NCBI RefSeq assembly: GCF_015057185.1
Contig: NZ_SVEV01000013.1
Span: 21,786 to 85,785, forward strand
DNA from: Pseudobutyrivibrio sp.
Lineage (GTDB): Bacteria > Bacillota > Clostridia > Lachnospirales > Lachnospiraceae
DNA: 64,000 nucleotides
Direction: 5' to 3'
Shown here: positions 1-9,843 of the stretch, in pieces
How positions within the stretch are numbered: the stretch's first letter is position 1
How the letters are laid out: each line of letters opens with the position of its first letter
Notes under the pieces: model-generated
Database searches by the model: none
What the model was told of the DNA's origin: nothing
What the model saw: the letters and a program-made list of their open reading frames with translations, nothing else
Program-made: the position numbers and the translations under genes

Positions 1-1620
1 CTTTATTGTCGACAATCTATGGGCAACAACAAAAGTTGTTCTTCCTGTCATCATTTTATTAAATGCAGATTGTATTTTCTGTTCTGTACGTGTATCTATT
101 GAACTTGTTGCCTCATCTAGTATTAGCATTGGTGGAATGTTGAGCATTACCCTAGTTATACACAATAGCTGCATCTGTCCTTGGGATAATGCACCGCCCT
201 CTGTGGATAATATTGTGTCATATCCGTATGGCATTCTTTTTATGAAGCTGTGGGCGTGGGTTGCTTTTGCAGCCGCTATTATTTCTTCATCGGTAGCATT
301 AGGACTAGCCATTTTCAGATTATCTCTAACAGAAGCATTTTTTATCCAGGTCTCCTGAAGAACCATTCCAAAATTACTTCGAAGATTGTCTAGTTCTACA
401 TCCCTGATGTCTACGCCGTCAATTAATATCTGTCCAGCATCCACATCATAAAATCTCATTAACAGATTAATGATTGTACTTTTTCCAGCACCGGTAGGTC
501 CAACAATTGCAACTCGCTGTCCCGGCATTACTTTTAGATTAAGGTGCTCAATAAGTTTTTTGCTTTTATCGTATGAGAATGCCACATCCTTAAATTCGAT
601 GCAGCCCTTGGCATCATCTGTGGTATTAGCGCCTTGGTTGGTTTCAACCTCTGCATCAATCATTTCAAACAAGCGGGCTGCGCAAGCCAACGCGTTTTGG
701 AACTCTGTGATAACTCCAGAAATTTCATTAAATGGTTTTGCGTAGCTACTAGCATAAAATAGGAAGCTTGTAAGTCCGCCAACGGTGATTCCTCCACCTA
801 TTGCAAGTATCGCTCCAAAAACACCAACAGCTGCATAGATAAGATTGTTAATCAGTCGTGTGCTTGGGTTGACTGTTGATGAATAGAAGGTTGCCTTCAT
901 GGACGCATCCGCAAGGCTTGAATTCATCACTACAAAGGATTCTAAGGCGTCATCCTCGTAGTCCATATTTCGAACTATTTCTTTATTAATAATCATCTCT
1001 TCGATGTAGGCTGTTTCGCGACCTCTAAGCCCTGCCTGTTCTTTAAAGAACTTGTAGGTTCGACCTGAGATGAATTTGGCAAGAAGCAAGGATGCTGGAG
1101 TAGCAATTACTACGATTAGGGCTATTTCCCATGAAATGACTAACATGAAATAAACTGTTCCTAATATAGTAAGCACGCCAGTGAATACTTGTGTAAATCC
1201 CATTAACAAGCCATCAGCAAAGGTATCAGCGTCAGAAACTATTCTGCTGACGAAATCTCCATGTGGATGAGAATCTATTTGAGATAGCTTCATGTGTTGA
1301 AGCTTTGCAAAGGCTCTATCTCTAAGTTCCTTTGTGATGCCGTATGTAATGCTATTATTAAGCCTGTTCATAATCCACTGAGAAAAGAAGGTGGCTATGA
1401 TGGTGATACACATAACCCTAAGGACATCTTCTAGCTGGGTGTAATCAATTGATCCCCTGCCCATGATGCAGTCTACTGCTTCACCTGTAAGTACTGGTAT
1501 CCTCAAGGTAAGAATAACTGTAATTAATGCACATATTATTGATAGAAATACTTTAAATCCGTATGGTTTTAGTTCTATTAAAACACGATTTAATATCCTA
1601 GATTGAGACTTATTATTCAT
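1..1620 (-). CDS. ABC exporter subunit (TMD-NBD), catalytic half, 3' end outside window
   Basis: Half-transporter of the ABC-B type, with an N-terminal six-helix membrane domain fused to an ATPase domain. About 540 codons are visible and the frame is open to the window edge. The start ATG (1618-1620) overlaps the stop of the upstream gene, so the two are translationally coupled. The ATPase core is canonical: Walker A GPTGAGKST (near 475-500), Walker B ending in LDEATS (near 115-135) with the catalytic Glu, and an intact H-loop reading FVVAHRLST at 7-33. Its partner at 1613-3349 has degenerate catalytic positions, so the pair should form a heterodimeric exporter with one active site. Substrate unknown; heterodimers of this kind usually export drugs, lipids or peptides. 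Confidence 0.92.
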   Translation of the reverse strand, partial: MNNKSQSRILNRVLIELKPYGFKVFLSIICALITVILTLRIPVLTGEAVDCIMGRGSIDYTQLEDVLRVMCITIIATFFSQWIMNRLNNSITYGITKELRDRAFAKLQHMKLSQIDSHPHGDFVSRIVSDADTFADGLLMGFTQVFTGVLTILGTVYFMLVISWEIALIVVIATPASLLLAKFISGRTYKFFKEQAGLRGRETAYIEEMIINKEIVRNMDYEDDALESFVVMNSSLADASMKATFYSSTVNPSTRLINNLIYAAVGVFGAILAIGGGITVGGLTSFLFYASSYAKPFNEISGVITEFQNALACAARLFEMIDAEVETNQGANTTDDAKGCIEFKDVAFSYDKSKKLIEHLNLKVMPGQRVAIVGPTGAGKSTIINLLMRFYDVDAGQILIDGVDIRDVELDNLRSNFGMVLQETWIKNASVRDNLKMASPNATDEEIIAAAKATHAHSFIKRMPYGYDTILSTEGGALSQGQMQLLCITRVMLNIPPMLILDEATSSIDTRTEQKIQSAFNKMMTGRTTFVVAHRLSTIK

Positions 1621-3349
1621 TTGCTGCCTCCTCTCTAGGGAACTGGCAGTAATATATCTCCTGATAAATATCGCAGTTTTCCATAAGCTGACTATGTGTG
1701 CCTAAGCCTACTGCCTGTCCGTCTTCTAGTACAAGTATTTGGTCAGCATCCTTTACAGAGGATGCTCTCTGAGAAACTATAATTCGAGTTGGATTCCAAC
1801 TGAGCTTGCTAAGAGCTTTTTTCAATTTAGCCTCAGTGGTCATATCAAGGGCGCTTGAAGAATCATCAAGCATCAAAATCTTTGGCTGACCAACTAATGC
1901 TCTAGCGATAGTAAGTCGCTGCTTTTGACCGCCCGAGAAATTAGAACCGCGACCATTTACAACTGTGTCTAGCCCTTCCTTTTGCTCTATAAAATCAAGT
2001 CCTTGAGCATTATTAAGGGCTGATTTAATTTCCGCGTCATCACTTGTGGCTGTTTTCATTGTCATATTTTCTCGTATTGTGCCACTAAACAATGAGGCTC
2101 TCTGAGGTACAATTCCAAAAATCTCAGCCAGTTTGCTATCAGATATCTTTTTAACATCTGTGCCATCTATTTCAATGGATCCCTGACTAACGTCGTAGGT
2201 GTGATTCAAAAGCTTGAGCAGTGTGCTCTTTCCCGAGCCTGTTCCACCGATGATTCCAAGGGTGCTACCTGCTGGAATCTCAAGGGTTATATTTACTAAA
2301 TCCATTTCCTTGGTGTGATTATAGCTGAAGGAAACATTTTTAATAGATATATTTCCTTGGCTTAGAGCTTCACTGGTTTCCACGGTTTCTATATGTGTTC
2401 TCTCATCTGATTTCATTTCCATCAATTCCTGAACACGATCTGCTGATGGGAATGCTTTCATCAAAAGCACGATAAGGTTTGCAAGCTTTATTAGCTCTAC
2501 TAAAATCTGGCTCATGTAGTTAACTAGGGCCACTACATCACCTTGAAGGATGTAGCCTGCTTCTACTCTAGTGGCTGAAATATAAATAAGTGCAACTATG
2601 CCAAGATTTACTATTACGTAGGTTACTGGATTAAGCAGAGCTGAGACCTTGCCTGTATTAATCTGCATGTAGGCAAGCTCATGGGTTTTTTGTTTAAATT
2701 CACGACTCTCATTGTCCACCTGGCAAAAGGCTCTAAGGACTCTAGCACCTGCAAGGTTCTCAGAAGTAGCGTGAAGTATCTTTTCAAGACGTGCTGCAAT
2801 TGTTTTGTATCGTGGCAAAGTATATTTCATGATGACATATACAATGAAAGATAGGAGCACTATAACCCCGATAAAAATAAATGCTGATTTAACATCTACT
2901 ATAAATGCCATAATCATTGCGCCAAACACTATAAATGGAGATCGCAAAAATAGTCTTAGAACCATGTTTATTGCATTTTGAATTTGGTTTATATCGTTTG
3001 TAATTCTGGTGGTAAGGACTTCTTCACCTACCTGATCCTTAGTTGCCTGAGATAAGGACAAAATCTTTTTAAATAAATCGTGTCTAATCTCTGATGCTGT
3101 GTATACAGCAACATAAGCACTAAAGTACTGGGCTGTAATAGAAAATATTAATCCCACTACAGCAAGTAAAATTAAAACCCCACTCATCATAATGATGTAG
3201 TGGGTATCTGAGCTGGCGATTCCCTTGTTAATGATTGATGCCATAACAAGTGGAACCAAAAGCTCAAATATCGCCTCTAACATTTTGAAAAGTGGGGCTA
3301 AAATAGCTCGTATTTTATATTTTTTAATGTATTGAATTATAAATCGCAT
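1613..3349 (-). CDS. ABC exporter subunit (TMD-NBD), degenerate half
   Basis: A 578-residue membrane-fused ABC half-transporter. The membrane domain covers about residues 1-310 and the ATPase about 335-578. Walker A GGTGSGKS is at 368-375 and the signature FSGGQKQR at 471-478. Walker B ends LMLDDSSS, with Asp where the catalytic Glu normally sits, and the H-loop His is replaced by Gln (IIVSQRAS near 523-530). These substitutions are typical of the non-hydrolytic half of heterodimeric exporters. The start overlaps the upstream lipoprotein stop by one base (TAATG) and the stop overlaps the downstream ABC start, so translation is probably coupled throughout. Substrate cannot be read from sequence. 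Confidence 0.92.
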   Translation of the reverse strand: MRFIIQYIKKYKIRAILAPLFKMLEAIFELLVPLVMASIINKGIASSDTHYIIMMSGVLILLAVVGLIFSITAQYFSAYVAVYTASEIRHDLFKKILSLSQATKDQVGEEVLTTRITNDINQIQNAINMVLRLFLRSPFIVFGAMIMAFIVDVKSAFIFIGVIVLLSFIVYVIMKYTLPRYKTIAARLEKILHATSENLAGARVLRAFCQVDNESREFKQKTHELAYMQINTGKVSALLNPVTYVIVNLGIVALIYISATRVEAGYILQGDVVALVNYMSQILVELIKLANLIVLLMKAFPSADRVQELMEMKSDERTHIETVETSEALSQGNISIKNVSFSYNHTKEMDLVNITLEIPAGSTLGIIGGTGSGKSTLLKLLNHTYDVSQGSIEIDGTDVKKISDSKLAEIFGIVPQRASLFSGTIRENMTMKTATSDDAEIKSALNNAQGLDFIEQKEGLDTVVNGRGSNFSGGQKQRLTIARALVGQPKILMLDDSSSALDMTTEAKLKKALSKLSWNPTRIIVSQRASSVKDADQILVLEDGQAVGLGTHSQLMENCDIYQEIYYCQFPREEAANE

Positions 3350-4533
3350 TATTCTGCTTCAGATTCCTCAGCTGAACCTTCTGTTGCATCCTCTGATGTC
3401 GCTTCAGTTGTTTCCTCTGTAGTCTCCTCAGTAGTTTCCTCAGTAGTTTCTTCTGTTGATTCTTCTGTAGTTTCTGTAGTCTCTTCTGTTGTTGTCTCTG
3501 TTGTAGTATCAGTTGTTTCTTCTACCTCAGGTGCTTTGAAAAGTGAATCGAAATTAACTGTAGCCCAAAGCTCCTCGTCAACTGTCCACTCAATCTCAGC
3601 CTCCCAAGCATCTATTTGAGCGCTAAGAGCCTCGCTCTTAAGGCTTTCTCTTTTAGACTCTGATGCTGACTCATCATGATCAGCTGTAACTGTGAATACA
3701 TAATAGCCTACGCCATCAACCTCGATAACATCCGAAACCTCACCCTCAGCAAGTGCCTCTGCTGCTGTGATAACGTCCATCTGCATCTGGTCATCCTCTG
3801 TCTCGCCCTTAAGGTAAGAATATGTCTGAGCTGTAACGCCAAGAGACTCAGCATATGTAGCGAAATCATCGCTAGCAGCTAATTCCTCAGCCTGCTCCTT
3901 TAATGATGCAAGCTCATCATCTGTATACGCCTCAACTGTACCGTCCTCAGCTGTTTTGCCTGTTGTGTCAAACAATACATATGAGATAGTACGCATCCAG
4001 CAATCATCCTCTGTGATTTCTGCGTCCTTGTCCTCTTTGATTTTCTCAGAAACTAATGAGTAAATAGTTCTGTTCTCAAGGTATTGCTTAACGATGTCTT
4101 CTGTAGCACCAAGAGCTTCGATAGTGTCTGATGTGTTGTCTGACATGAACTGCTTTGCTGCCTCAGCAATAGCTGTGTTCTGCTCATCTGTAATGGCAAT
4201 ACCATAATCTGCAGCATGAAGATTTGAAACGTACTGTGCCTCGATTTCTGAAAGAACTGTGCTCTTTACCTGATCCTGCATAGTTGTGCCTGTGCCATAC
4301 ATGTCTGTAGACCACATCTGCTCACCGTAATACTGCATCAAGCTCTGATCATAAATAGACTGCTCATAGCGAGCTGCAAATTTGGCATAGCCTAATGTGA
4401 TAGTATCAGATGTGCCATCTGCTGTCTTTATAGTTATTAATGTGGCATTCTCATCTGTTTTACCGCATCCTGTCAACAATACAGATGCTGATAAAACTGC
4501 CACACCTGTAGATTTTAAAATTGCTCGTCTCAT
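3349..4533 (-). CDS. PrsA/SurA-like lipoprotein, predicted peptidyl-prolyl isomerase or foldase
   Basis: Secreted lipoprotein of 394 residues. The start at 4533 is preferred over an upstream in-frame ATG at 4653 because AGGAGG lies about 10 bases before it and because it opens directly on a signal peptide ending in LLTGC (lipidated Cys23). The body resembles trigger-factor/SurA-type foldases, and a stretch near residues 215-320 looks like a PpiC parvulin domain (GEVSDVIEVDGVGYYVF). The last 55 or so residues are a low-complexity Thr/Glu repeat (TTEETTEE type), probably a disordered wall-spanning tail. It sits between mfd and two ABC genes and may help fold exported proteins outside the membrane. 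The isomerase assignment is by fold resemblance only. Confidence 0.75.
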   Translation of the reverse strand: MRRAILKSTGVAVLSASVLLTGCGKTDENATLITIKTADGTSDTITLGYAKFAARYEQSIYDQSLMQYYGEQMWSTDMYGTGTTMQDQVKSTVLSEIEAQYVSNLHAADYGIAITDEQNTAIAEAAKQFMSDNTSDTIEALGATEDIVKQYLENRTIYSLVSEKIKEDKDAEITEDDCWMRTISYVLFDTTGKTAEDGTVEAYTDDELASLKEQAEELAASDDFATYAESLGVTAQTYSYLKGETEDDQMQMDVITAAEALAEGEVSDVIEVDGVGYYVFTVTADHDESASESKRESLKSEALSAQIDAWEAEIEWTVDEELWATVNFDSLFKAPEVEETTDTTTETTTEETTETTEESTEETTEETTEETTEETTEATSEDATEGSAEESEAE

Positions 4534-4642
4534 TACATTTAATCCTCCTGAGTGGACCCACCCAATATTTTTTGGTTCTCTGAGGGCTACTAATAGAAGC
4601 TCACATATGAACCTAAGCCTTTTCATTATAGTTAATATGAGG

Positions 4643-7600
4643 TTAATTATCAACTTTTAGGGTCCTAAGGTCGGCTATAAAATCCTGCAAATAATCGAAT
4701 ATTTCGTTAGGTTTTATGCGAGTATTTGCTTTGGTATTGAATATAAAAGCAGGGTTCTTTGGGTCTGCCGCAAAGGTAATATGTGGGTTGTTTCGCTCTA
4801 AGAGAGCTGGAATCTGTGCCACATCAATTTTTGCCTTTTCATACATGACGATTTTGATGATGTCCTGCTTTTGCTCAATTGCTGTGATATAAGCATCATG
4901 AGCCTTGACACGAAGCATAGCCACCCAAAGGAGATTTTGAACACATCTCTTTGGTTCTCCGAATCTATCAACCAACTCGTCTAGCATATCATCTCTAGCA
5001 TCCTCAGAATCAATTGCAGCAATACGTTTGTAGATATCGATACGCTGTTCCTCGTTGGATACGTAGGTGTCTGGCAGGTATGCCTCGATATTGATATCAA
5101 CTGTAGTATTGAAGCTTTCCTCTGTAATTTCACCCTTTTCAATTTTGACAGCTTCGTTAAGCATCTTGCAGTAAAGGTCGTAACCTACAGCTGTCATATT
5201 TCCATGCTGCTCTACGCCAAGAAGGTTACCGGCGCCACGGATTTCCAAATCTCGCATGGCAATTTTAAATCCAGAACCCAGGTCGGTAAATTCCTTGATT
5301 GCAGCCAAACGTTTCTCTGCAACCTCCTTCAGCATTTTGTCTCTTCGATACATCAAAAATGCGTAAGCGGTACGGTTGCTTCGACCTACACGGCCCCTCA
5401 ACTGGTAAAGCTGAGACAAGCCCATGTTATCTGAATCATGAATGATTATCGTATTTACGTTAGAGATATCCAGTCCAATTTCGATGATTGTTGTTGCCAC
5501 CAAAACATCGATTTCATGGTTGATGAACTGCATCATAACATCCTCGACCTTGGCCTCTGTCATCTGACCGTGGATATAGCCAACTGTAGCCTCAGGAACA
5601 AGTCTCTCTATTTCTGCAGCCATATCCTGAATGCCTCTAACACGGTTAAATACATAGTAAACCTGCCCGTCTCTGGCCATTTCTCTAACTATGGCCTCGC
5701 GAACCATTTCCTCATTGTATTCGAATACAAAAGTCTGGATTGGAGTTCTCTCCATAGGTGGCTCATCCAAAACGCTCATATCTCGGATGCCAACTAAGGA
5801 CATATGAAGGGTTCGAGGTATTGGTGTAGCAGAAAGAGAAAGTACATCAACAGTCTTTTTCATTTGCTTAATACGCTCTTTATGGTTTACACCAAAGCGC
5901 TGCTCCTCATCGATAATGAGAAGTCCTAAATCCTTAAACTCCACATCCTTCGATAGCAATCTGTGGGTTCCAATAACAATATCAACCATGCCATTTTTAA
6001 GGCCTTCGATGGTTTTCTTTTGCTCAGCTGCACTTCTAAAACGGCATAGAAGTCCAATATTTACAGGATAGCCGCCCATTCGCTGAACAAAGTTATTGTA
6101 GTGCTGTTGTGCAAGAATAGTTGTAGGAACAAGGTAAGCCACCTGTTTTCCTTCCTGAACTGCCTTGAAGGCTGCTCGCATGGCTACCTCTGTTTTGCCG
6201 AATCCAACGTCACCACAAATCAATCTATCCATAATCTTTGTGGATTGCATGTCTGATTTAACTGCAGCAACTGCCTCTAACTGACCATCAGTTTCCTCGT
6301 ATGGGAAGCTTTCCTCGAATTCTTTTTGCCATACAGTATCAGGGCCATATACGAATCCATCTGTGTTTTGACGTAAGGCATATAAATCCACCAGTTCTTT
6401 GGCAACAACACCAACTGCAGATTGAACCTTTTGCTTTGTACGGTGCCATTCTTGGGTACCTGCACCTAAGGAATTTAGCTTTGGTTTCTTGCCGTCAGGG
6501 CCAGAGTACTTTTGAATCTGGTCAAGCTGAGAGGTAAGCACGTACAAATTGCTACCCTTGGCATATTCAATCTTGATATAGTCACGAATGACCTTATCAA
6601 GCTCCATTTGCTCTGTTCCTTTGTATACACCAAGACCATAGTTTTCATGAACAACATAGTCCCCAACGTGAAGGTCTGAGAATGAAGAAATTGTTTCTCC
6701 CTCGTACTTTTTAACACGGTGTTTTTTCTTTCTAACGTGACCAAATATATCTCCGTCAGACAGCATTACAAAGGCCGAATCAGGATAATCAAATCCTCTT
6801 TTAATATTTCCAACACATATCATTGTCTCACCTGGATTAATAGGGTGGTCCAAATCCGTGGTGAAATATGAGTTTAGCCCCTCGTCTAATAAATCCTGAG
6901 CAAGTCTCTGGCCTTTGGTGCTAGAGCTTGTTACCAAAAGGACCTTGTACTTTCTTTTTTTGTAGGATAAAAGTTCCTTTGTTAATAATTCAAAGCTACC
7001 GTTGTAGGCATTAACTCCTTGTACGGCAATACTAAAATGATCTGCTGATTTAAGGTATTTGTTTTTAGAGTCCAAAATAGACATAAGCGTTGTTGGAAAG
7101 GCTTCTATTTTGCCAAGGATCTCTGTAAGGCCATAAAGCATTTCCATTTGGCCCTTTAGCATGTAACCAGCCTCTACACGACGTGTCATGGCATCAGCAA
7201 ATTCTGTTTCGGTGATTTCGCCCTTGTTTACTACCTTTTGAATCTCATCTACAAATACATAGGTGCCCTTTGGCATGAAATCAATAAATGAGCCTAGCTT
7301 GTCACAGAAATATGTAAGATGTGTCTCTAGCTCTTGGCTAAGGCCCCACTCTCTTGTTTCCTCTATGACTCTGTCAGCATATGTTTTCAGATGGTATGCT
7401 TCTTCTGTTTTCATCTCCTTGCGATATGCTTCATATCGCTGATCTCGCTCGGCTTCAATTTTGGCAAGACCAGCTTCTACTTCGTCTCTAGAGAGGATTA
7501 ATTCCACTGCTGGAAAAATTAAAACAGAATTTATATTTTCGATAGACTTCTGATTTGATGGGTCATAAGAGCGAATGCTGTCAACTTCATCACCCCATAA

Positions 7601-8170
7601 TTCAATACGAACAGGAAGATCTGCTGTAAGTGGAAATACGTCGATAATACCACCACGGACAGCAAATTCTCCTGGATGCTCACAGGTGCCCACAGCTTCA
7701 TAGCCCATAGCCACAAGCTTGCGACGAAGGGCCTCTAGCTCCACAGTATCAGCATCTGAAATAGCAACCACACCATCCTCAAAATAAGAAAGGGCAGGTA
7801 GCTTGTTCATAAGAGCATCGATTGTGGTGATGACCGTACAGCTATTGTTGGATATAACAGCCTCTATTGCCTTCATACGCTCTCTAGTCAAAGCATTTCC
7901 TCTTATATCAGACTGATAGAACAAGAAATCCTTCGCAGGGAAATATACTACATCATTATCGTAAAAACGATATTCTTCGTATAAATCTCTAGCCTTTAGC
8001 TCATCACTTGTGATGATAAGCTTGTAGTCAATATCATGGCCGACACCAAAAATAAGGTGTGCCTTGTCAGCACACCCAGTTATATCGTAAATCTTTCCAT
8101 ATTTATGTAGAGCCTCTCTAAGAGACTCTACAGCTGTAAGTGATTTAAATGGTTCTAAAAATGTTTTCAT
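4643..8170 (-). CDS. mfd: Transcription-repair coupling factor
   Basis: Mfd removes RNA polymerase stalled at DNA lesions and recruits UvrA. The 1175-residue length is normal for the family. Visible in order are the UvrB-like N-terminal region, the RNA polymerase-interacting CarD-like domain (begins DLHVGDYVVHENYGLGVYKG), the helicase motor with Walker A GDVGFGKTE and the DEEQ box in LLIIDEEQRFGV, the motif RGRVGRS, and a C-terminal TRCF domain. It lies 24 bases downstream of the SulP gene and 110 bases upstream of the foldase start. It is a housekeeping gene that seems to ride in the tail of a pilus/transport gene string. Confidence 0.98.
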   Translation of the reverse strand: MKTFLEPFKSLTAVESLREALHKYGKIYDITGCADKAHLIFGVGHDIDYKLIITSDELKARDLYEEYRFYDNDVVYFPAKDFLFYQSDIRGNALTRERMKAIEAVISNNSCTVITTIDALMNKLPALSYFEDGVVAISDADTVELEALRRKLVAMGYEAVGTCEHPGEFAVRGGIIDVFPLTADLPVRIELWGDEVDSIRSYDPSNQKSIENINSVLIFPAVELILSRDEVEAGLAKIEAERDQRYEAYRKEMKTEEAYHLKTYADRVIEETREWGLSQELETHLTYFCDKLGSFIDFMPKGTYVFVDEIQKVVNKGEITETEFADAMTRRVEAGYMLKGQMEMLYGLTEILGKIEAFPTTLMSILDSKNKYLKSADHFSIAVQGVNAYNGSFELLTKELLSYKKRKYKVLLVTSSSTKGQRLAQDLLDEGLNSYFTTDLDHPINPGETMICVGNIKRGFDYPDSAFVMLSDGDIFGHVRKKKHRVKKYEGETISSFSDLHVGDYVVHENYGLGVYKGTEQMELDKVIRDYIKIEYAKGSNLYVLTSQLDQIQKYSGPDGKKPKLNSLGAGTQEWHRTKQKVQSAVGVVAKELVDLYALRQNTDGFVYGPDTVWQKEFEESFPYEETDGQLEAVAAVKSDMQSTKIMDRLICGDVGFGKTEVAMRAAFKAVQEGKQVAYLVPTTILAQQHYNNFVQRMGGYPVNIGLLCRFRSAAEQKKTIEGLKNGMVDIVIGTHRLLSKDVEFKDLGLLIIDEEQRFGVNHKERIKQMKKTVDVLSLSATPIPRTLHMSLVGIRDMSVLDEPPMERTPIQTFVFEYNEEMVREAIVREMARDGQVYYVFNRVRGIQDMAAEIERLVPEATVGYIHGQMTEAKVEDVMMQFINHEIDVLVATTIIEIGLDISNVNTIIIHDSDNMGLSQLYQLRGRVGRSNRTAYAFLMYRRDKMLKEVAEKRLAAIKEFTDLGSGFKIAMRDLEIRGAGNLLGVEQHGNMTAVGYDLYCKMLNEAVKIEKGEITEESFNTTVDINIEAYLPDTYVSNEEQRIDIYKRIAAIDSEDARDDMLDELVDRFGEPKRCVQNLLWVAMLRVKAHDAYITAIEQKQDIIKIVMYEKAKIDVAQIPALLERNNPHITFAADPKNPAFIFNTKANTRIKPNEIFDYLQDFIADLRTLKVDN

Positions 8171-8194
8171 AGTTTAATCACGATTTAATAACAA

Positions 8195-9841
8195 TTATTT
8201 TTCAAGTAATTTCTCGGCTCTATCAAGAGCAGCATCAATGTTTGGCTGGAAGTTATCTTCGCCTACTAGCTTAATGAAGTCAGCCTTTTCCATCATACGA
8301 CGTGGCTGTTCATTAACATGGGAGAACACTACCTTTACGCCCTTTTTCTCTGCACGTTCAACTAAATCTCTGAGAGCTCTAAGAGCTGTAACGTCGATTG
8401 CTGGTACAGATCTCATTCTAATAACGAGAACCTTTGTGAAGTCCTTTACATTAATGCTCTCTGCAAGCATATCAGAAACACCAAAGAAAAGTGGTCCTGT
8501 AATTTCAAATACTCTGATTTCCTTTGTAACTGCACGAAGGTCATCTACGAACTCAGCATCGTCTGACTGATATGTCCAACCGCTAACGTGTGTCTCCTCG
8601 CTCATTCTCTTGATGAAAAGGATGCAGGCAACAATCATGCCCCACTCGATAGCAACAACAAGGTCAAATACTACTGTAAGCACGAATGTCAAAACAAGAA
8701 CGATGATATCTGACTTAGGTGCGAACTTTACTAATCTAACAAATGGTCTCCACTGGCACATATTGTAAGCAACCTGGAAAAGGATAGCTGCGATACATGG
8801 CATTGGAATGTACTTAGCATATGGCATAAGAACAACTAAGATAATCAATAGTGTAATTGAGTGAACCATACCAGCGATTGGTGTACGTCCACCGTTTTTG
8901 ATATTGGCAGCTGTACGGGCGATAGCACCTGTTGCTGGGATACCACCAAATAAAACAGAACCAATATTACCGATACCCTGACCGATAAGCTCCTGATTAC
9001 TTCTGTGCTTGCTGTTTACCATTCCATCAGCAACTACTGCTGAAAGAAGTGATTCGATAGCAGCAAGAATTGCAATTGTAAATGCATTGGGCATCTCATT
9101 TCGGATAAGTGATAATGAGAAATGTGGCACAGATACTGTAGGTAATCCCGATTTTAAATCTGGATATAATTTACCGATAGTATTAACCTCAAGTCCTAAG
9201 CCCTGAACCATTGCGATACCTACGAATACTGCAATGATTGATGCAGGAATCTTTGAGAAGAACTTTGGCCAAATAATAAGTACTGCAAGACATACGATAC
9301 CAACAAGCATAGCCTGATAGTTAAGTGTGTCAATGTTTCCAAAGAATGCCTTTAATTTATCGATTGTCTCGATTGGCTTGGCTCCTCTGAAATCTACTCC
9401 AAAGAAGTCCTTGAACTGACCGATTAAAATAGTTACTGCAATACCAGCTGTAAAGCCAGTAGTGATTGTGTAAGGAATAAACTTGATAAGTGCACCAGCC
9501 TTTACAATACCAAGTATAATGAGGATGATACCTGCCATGATTGTGGCAATGATAAGACCATCCATGCCGTCTGTAGCGATGATACCTGCTACGATTGTGG
9601 CGAAGGCTGCAGTAGGTCCAGCAATCTGAACTGTACTACCACCAAAGAATGAAATCAGAAAGCCTGCTACTATTGCGGTGTAAAGACCTGGCTCTGGGCC
9701 AACGCCAGAGGCAAGGGCCAAGGCAATAGAAAGTGGCAATGCGATGATTGCCACAATGATTCCTGATACAACATCTTTTGCAAGCTGTTCCTTGCTATAC
9801 TTCTTCATACAAGAAAACAGCATTGGTTTGAAACTTTCCAT
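8195..9841 (-). CDS. SulP-family anion permease with STAS domain
   Basis: Membrane transporter of 548 residues with a multi-helix SulP core (about 20-415) and a cytoplasmic STAS domain (about 435-545). SulP proteins move sulfate, bicarbonate or related anions, usually with Na+ or H+; the actual anion cannot be inferred here. The start follows AGGAG with a 7-base spacer, and that ribosome binding site lies at the end of the upstream pilT-like gene, whose stop is only 2 bases away, so translation is likely coupled. No carbonic anhydrase or sulfate-assimilation gene is adjacent to narrow the substrate. Confidence 0.93.
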   Translation of the reverse strand: MESFKPMLFSCMKKYSKEQLAKDVVSGIIVAIIALPLSIALALASGVGPEPGLYTAIVAGFLISFFGGSTVQIAGPTAAFATIVAGIIATDGMDGLIIATIMAGIILIILGIVKAGALIKFIPYTITTGFTAGIAVTILIGQFKDFFGVDFRGAKPIETIDKLKAFFGNIDTLNYQAMLVGIVCLAVLIIWPKFFSKIPASIIAVFVGIAMVQGLGLEVNTIGKLYPDLKSGLPTVSVPHFSLSLIRNEMPNAFTIAILAAIESLLSAVVADGMVNSKHRSNQELIGQGIGNIGSVLFGGIPATGAIARTAANIKNGGRTPIAGMVHSITLLIILVVLMPYAKYIPMPCIAAILFQVAYNMCQWRPFVRLVKFAPKSDIIVLVLTFVLTVVFDLVVAIEWGMIVACILFIKRMSEETHVSGWTYQSDDAEFVDDLRAVTKEIRVFEITGPLFFGVSDMLAESINVKDFTKVLVIRMRSVPAIDVTALRALRDLVERAEKKGVKVVFSHVNEQPRRMMEKADFIKLVGEDNFQPNIDAALDRAEKLLEK

Positions 9842-9843
9842 TT

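Noticed and set aside
3332..3619. Ser/Val-rich plus-strand open frame
   Set aside because: It is the antisense of the Thr/Glu repeat tail of the PrsA-like lipoprotein and has no ribosome binding site.
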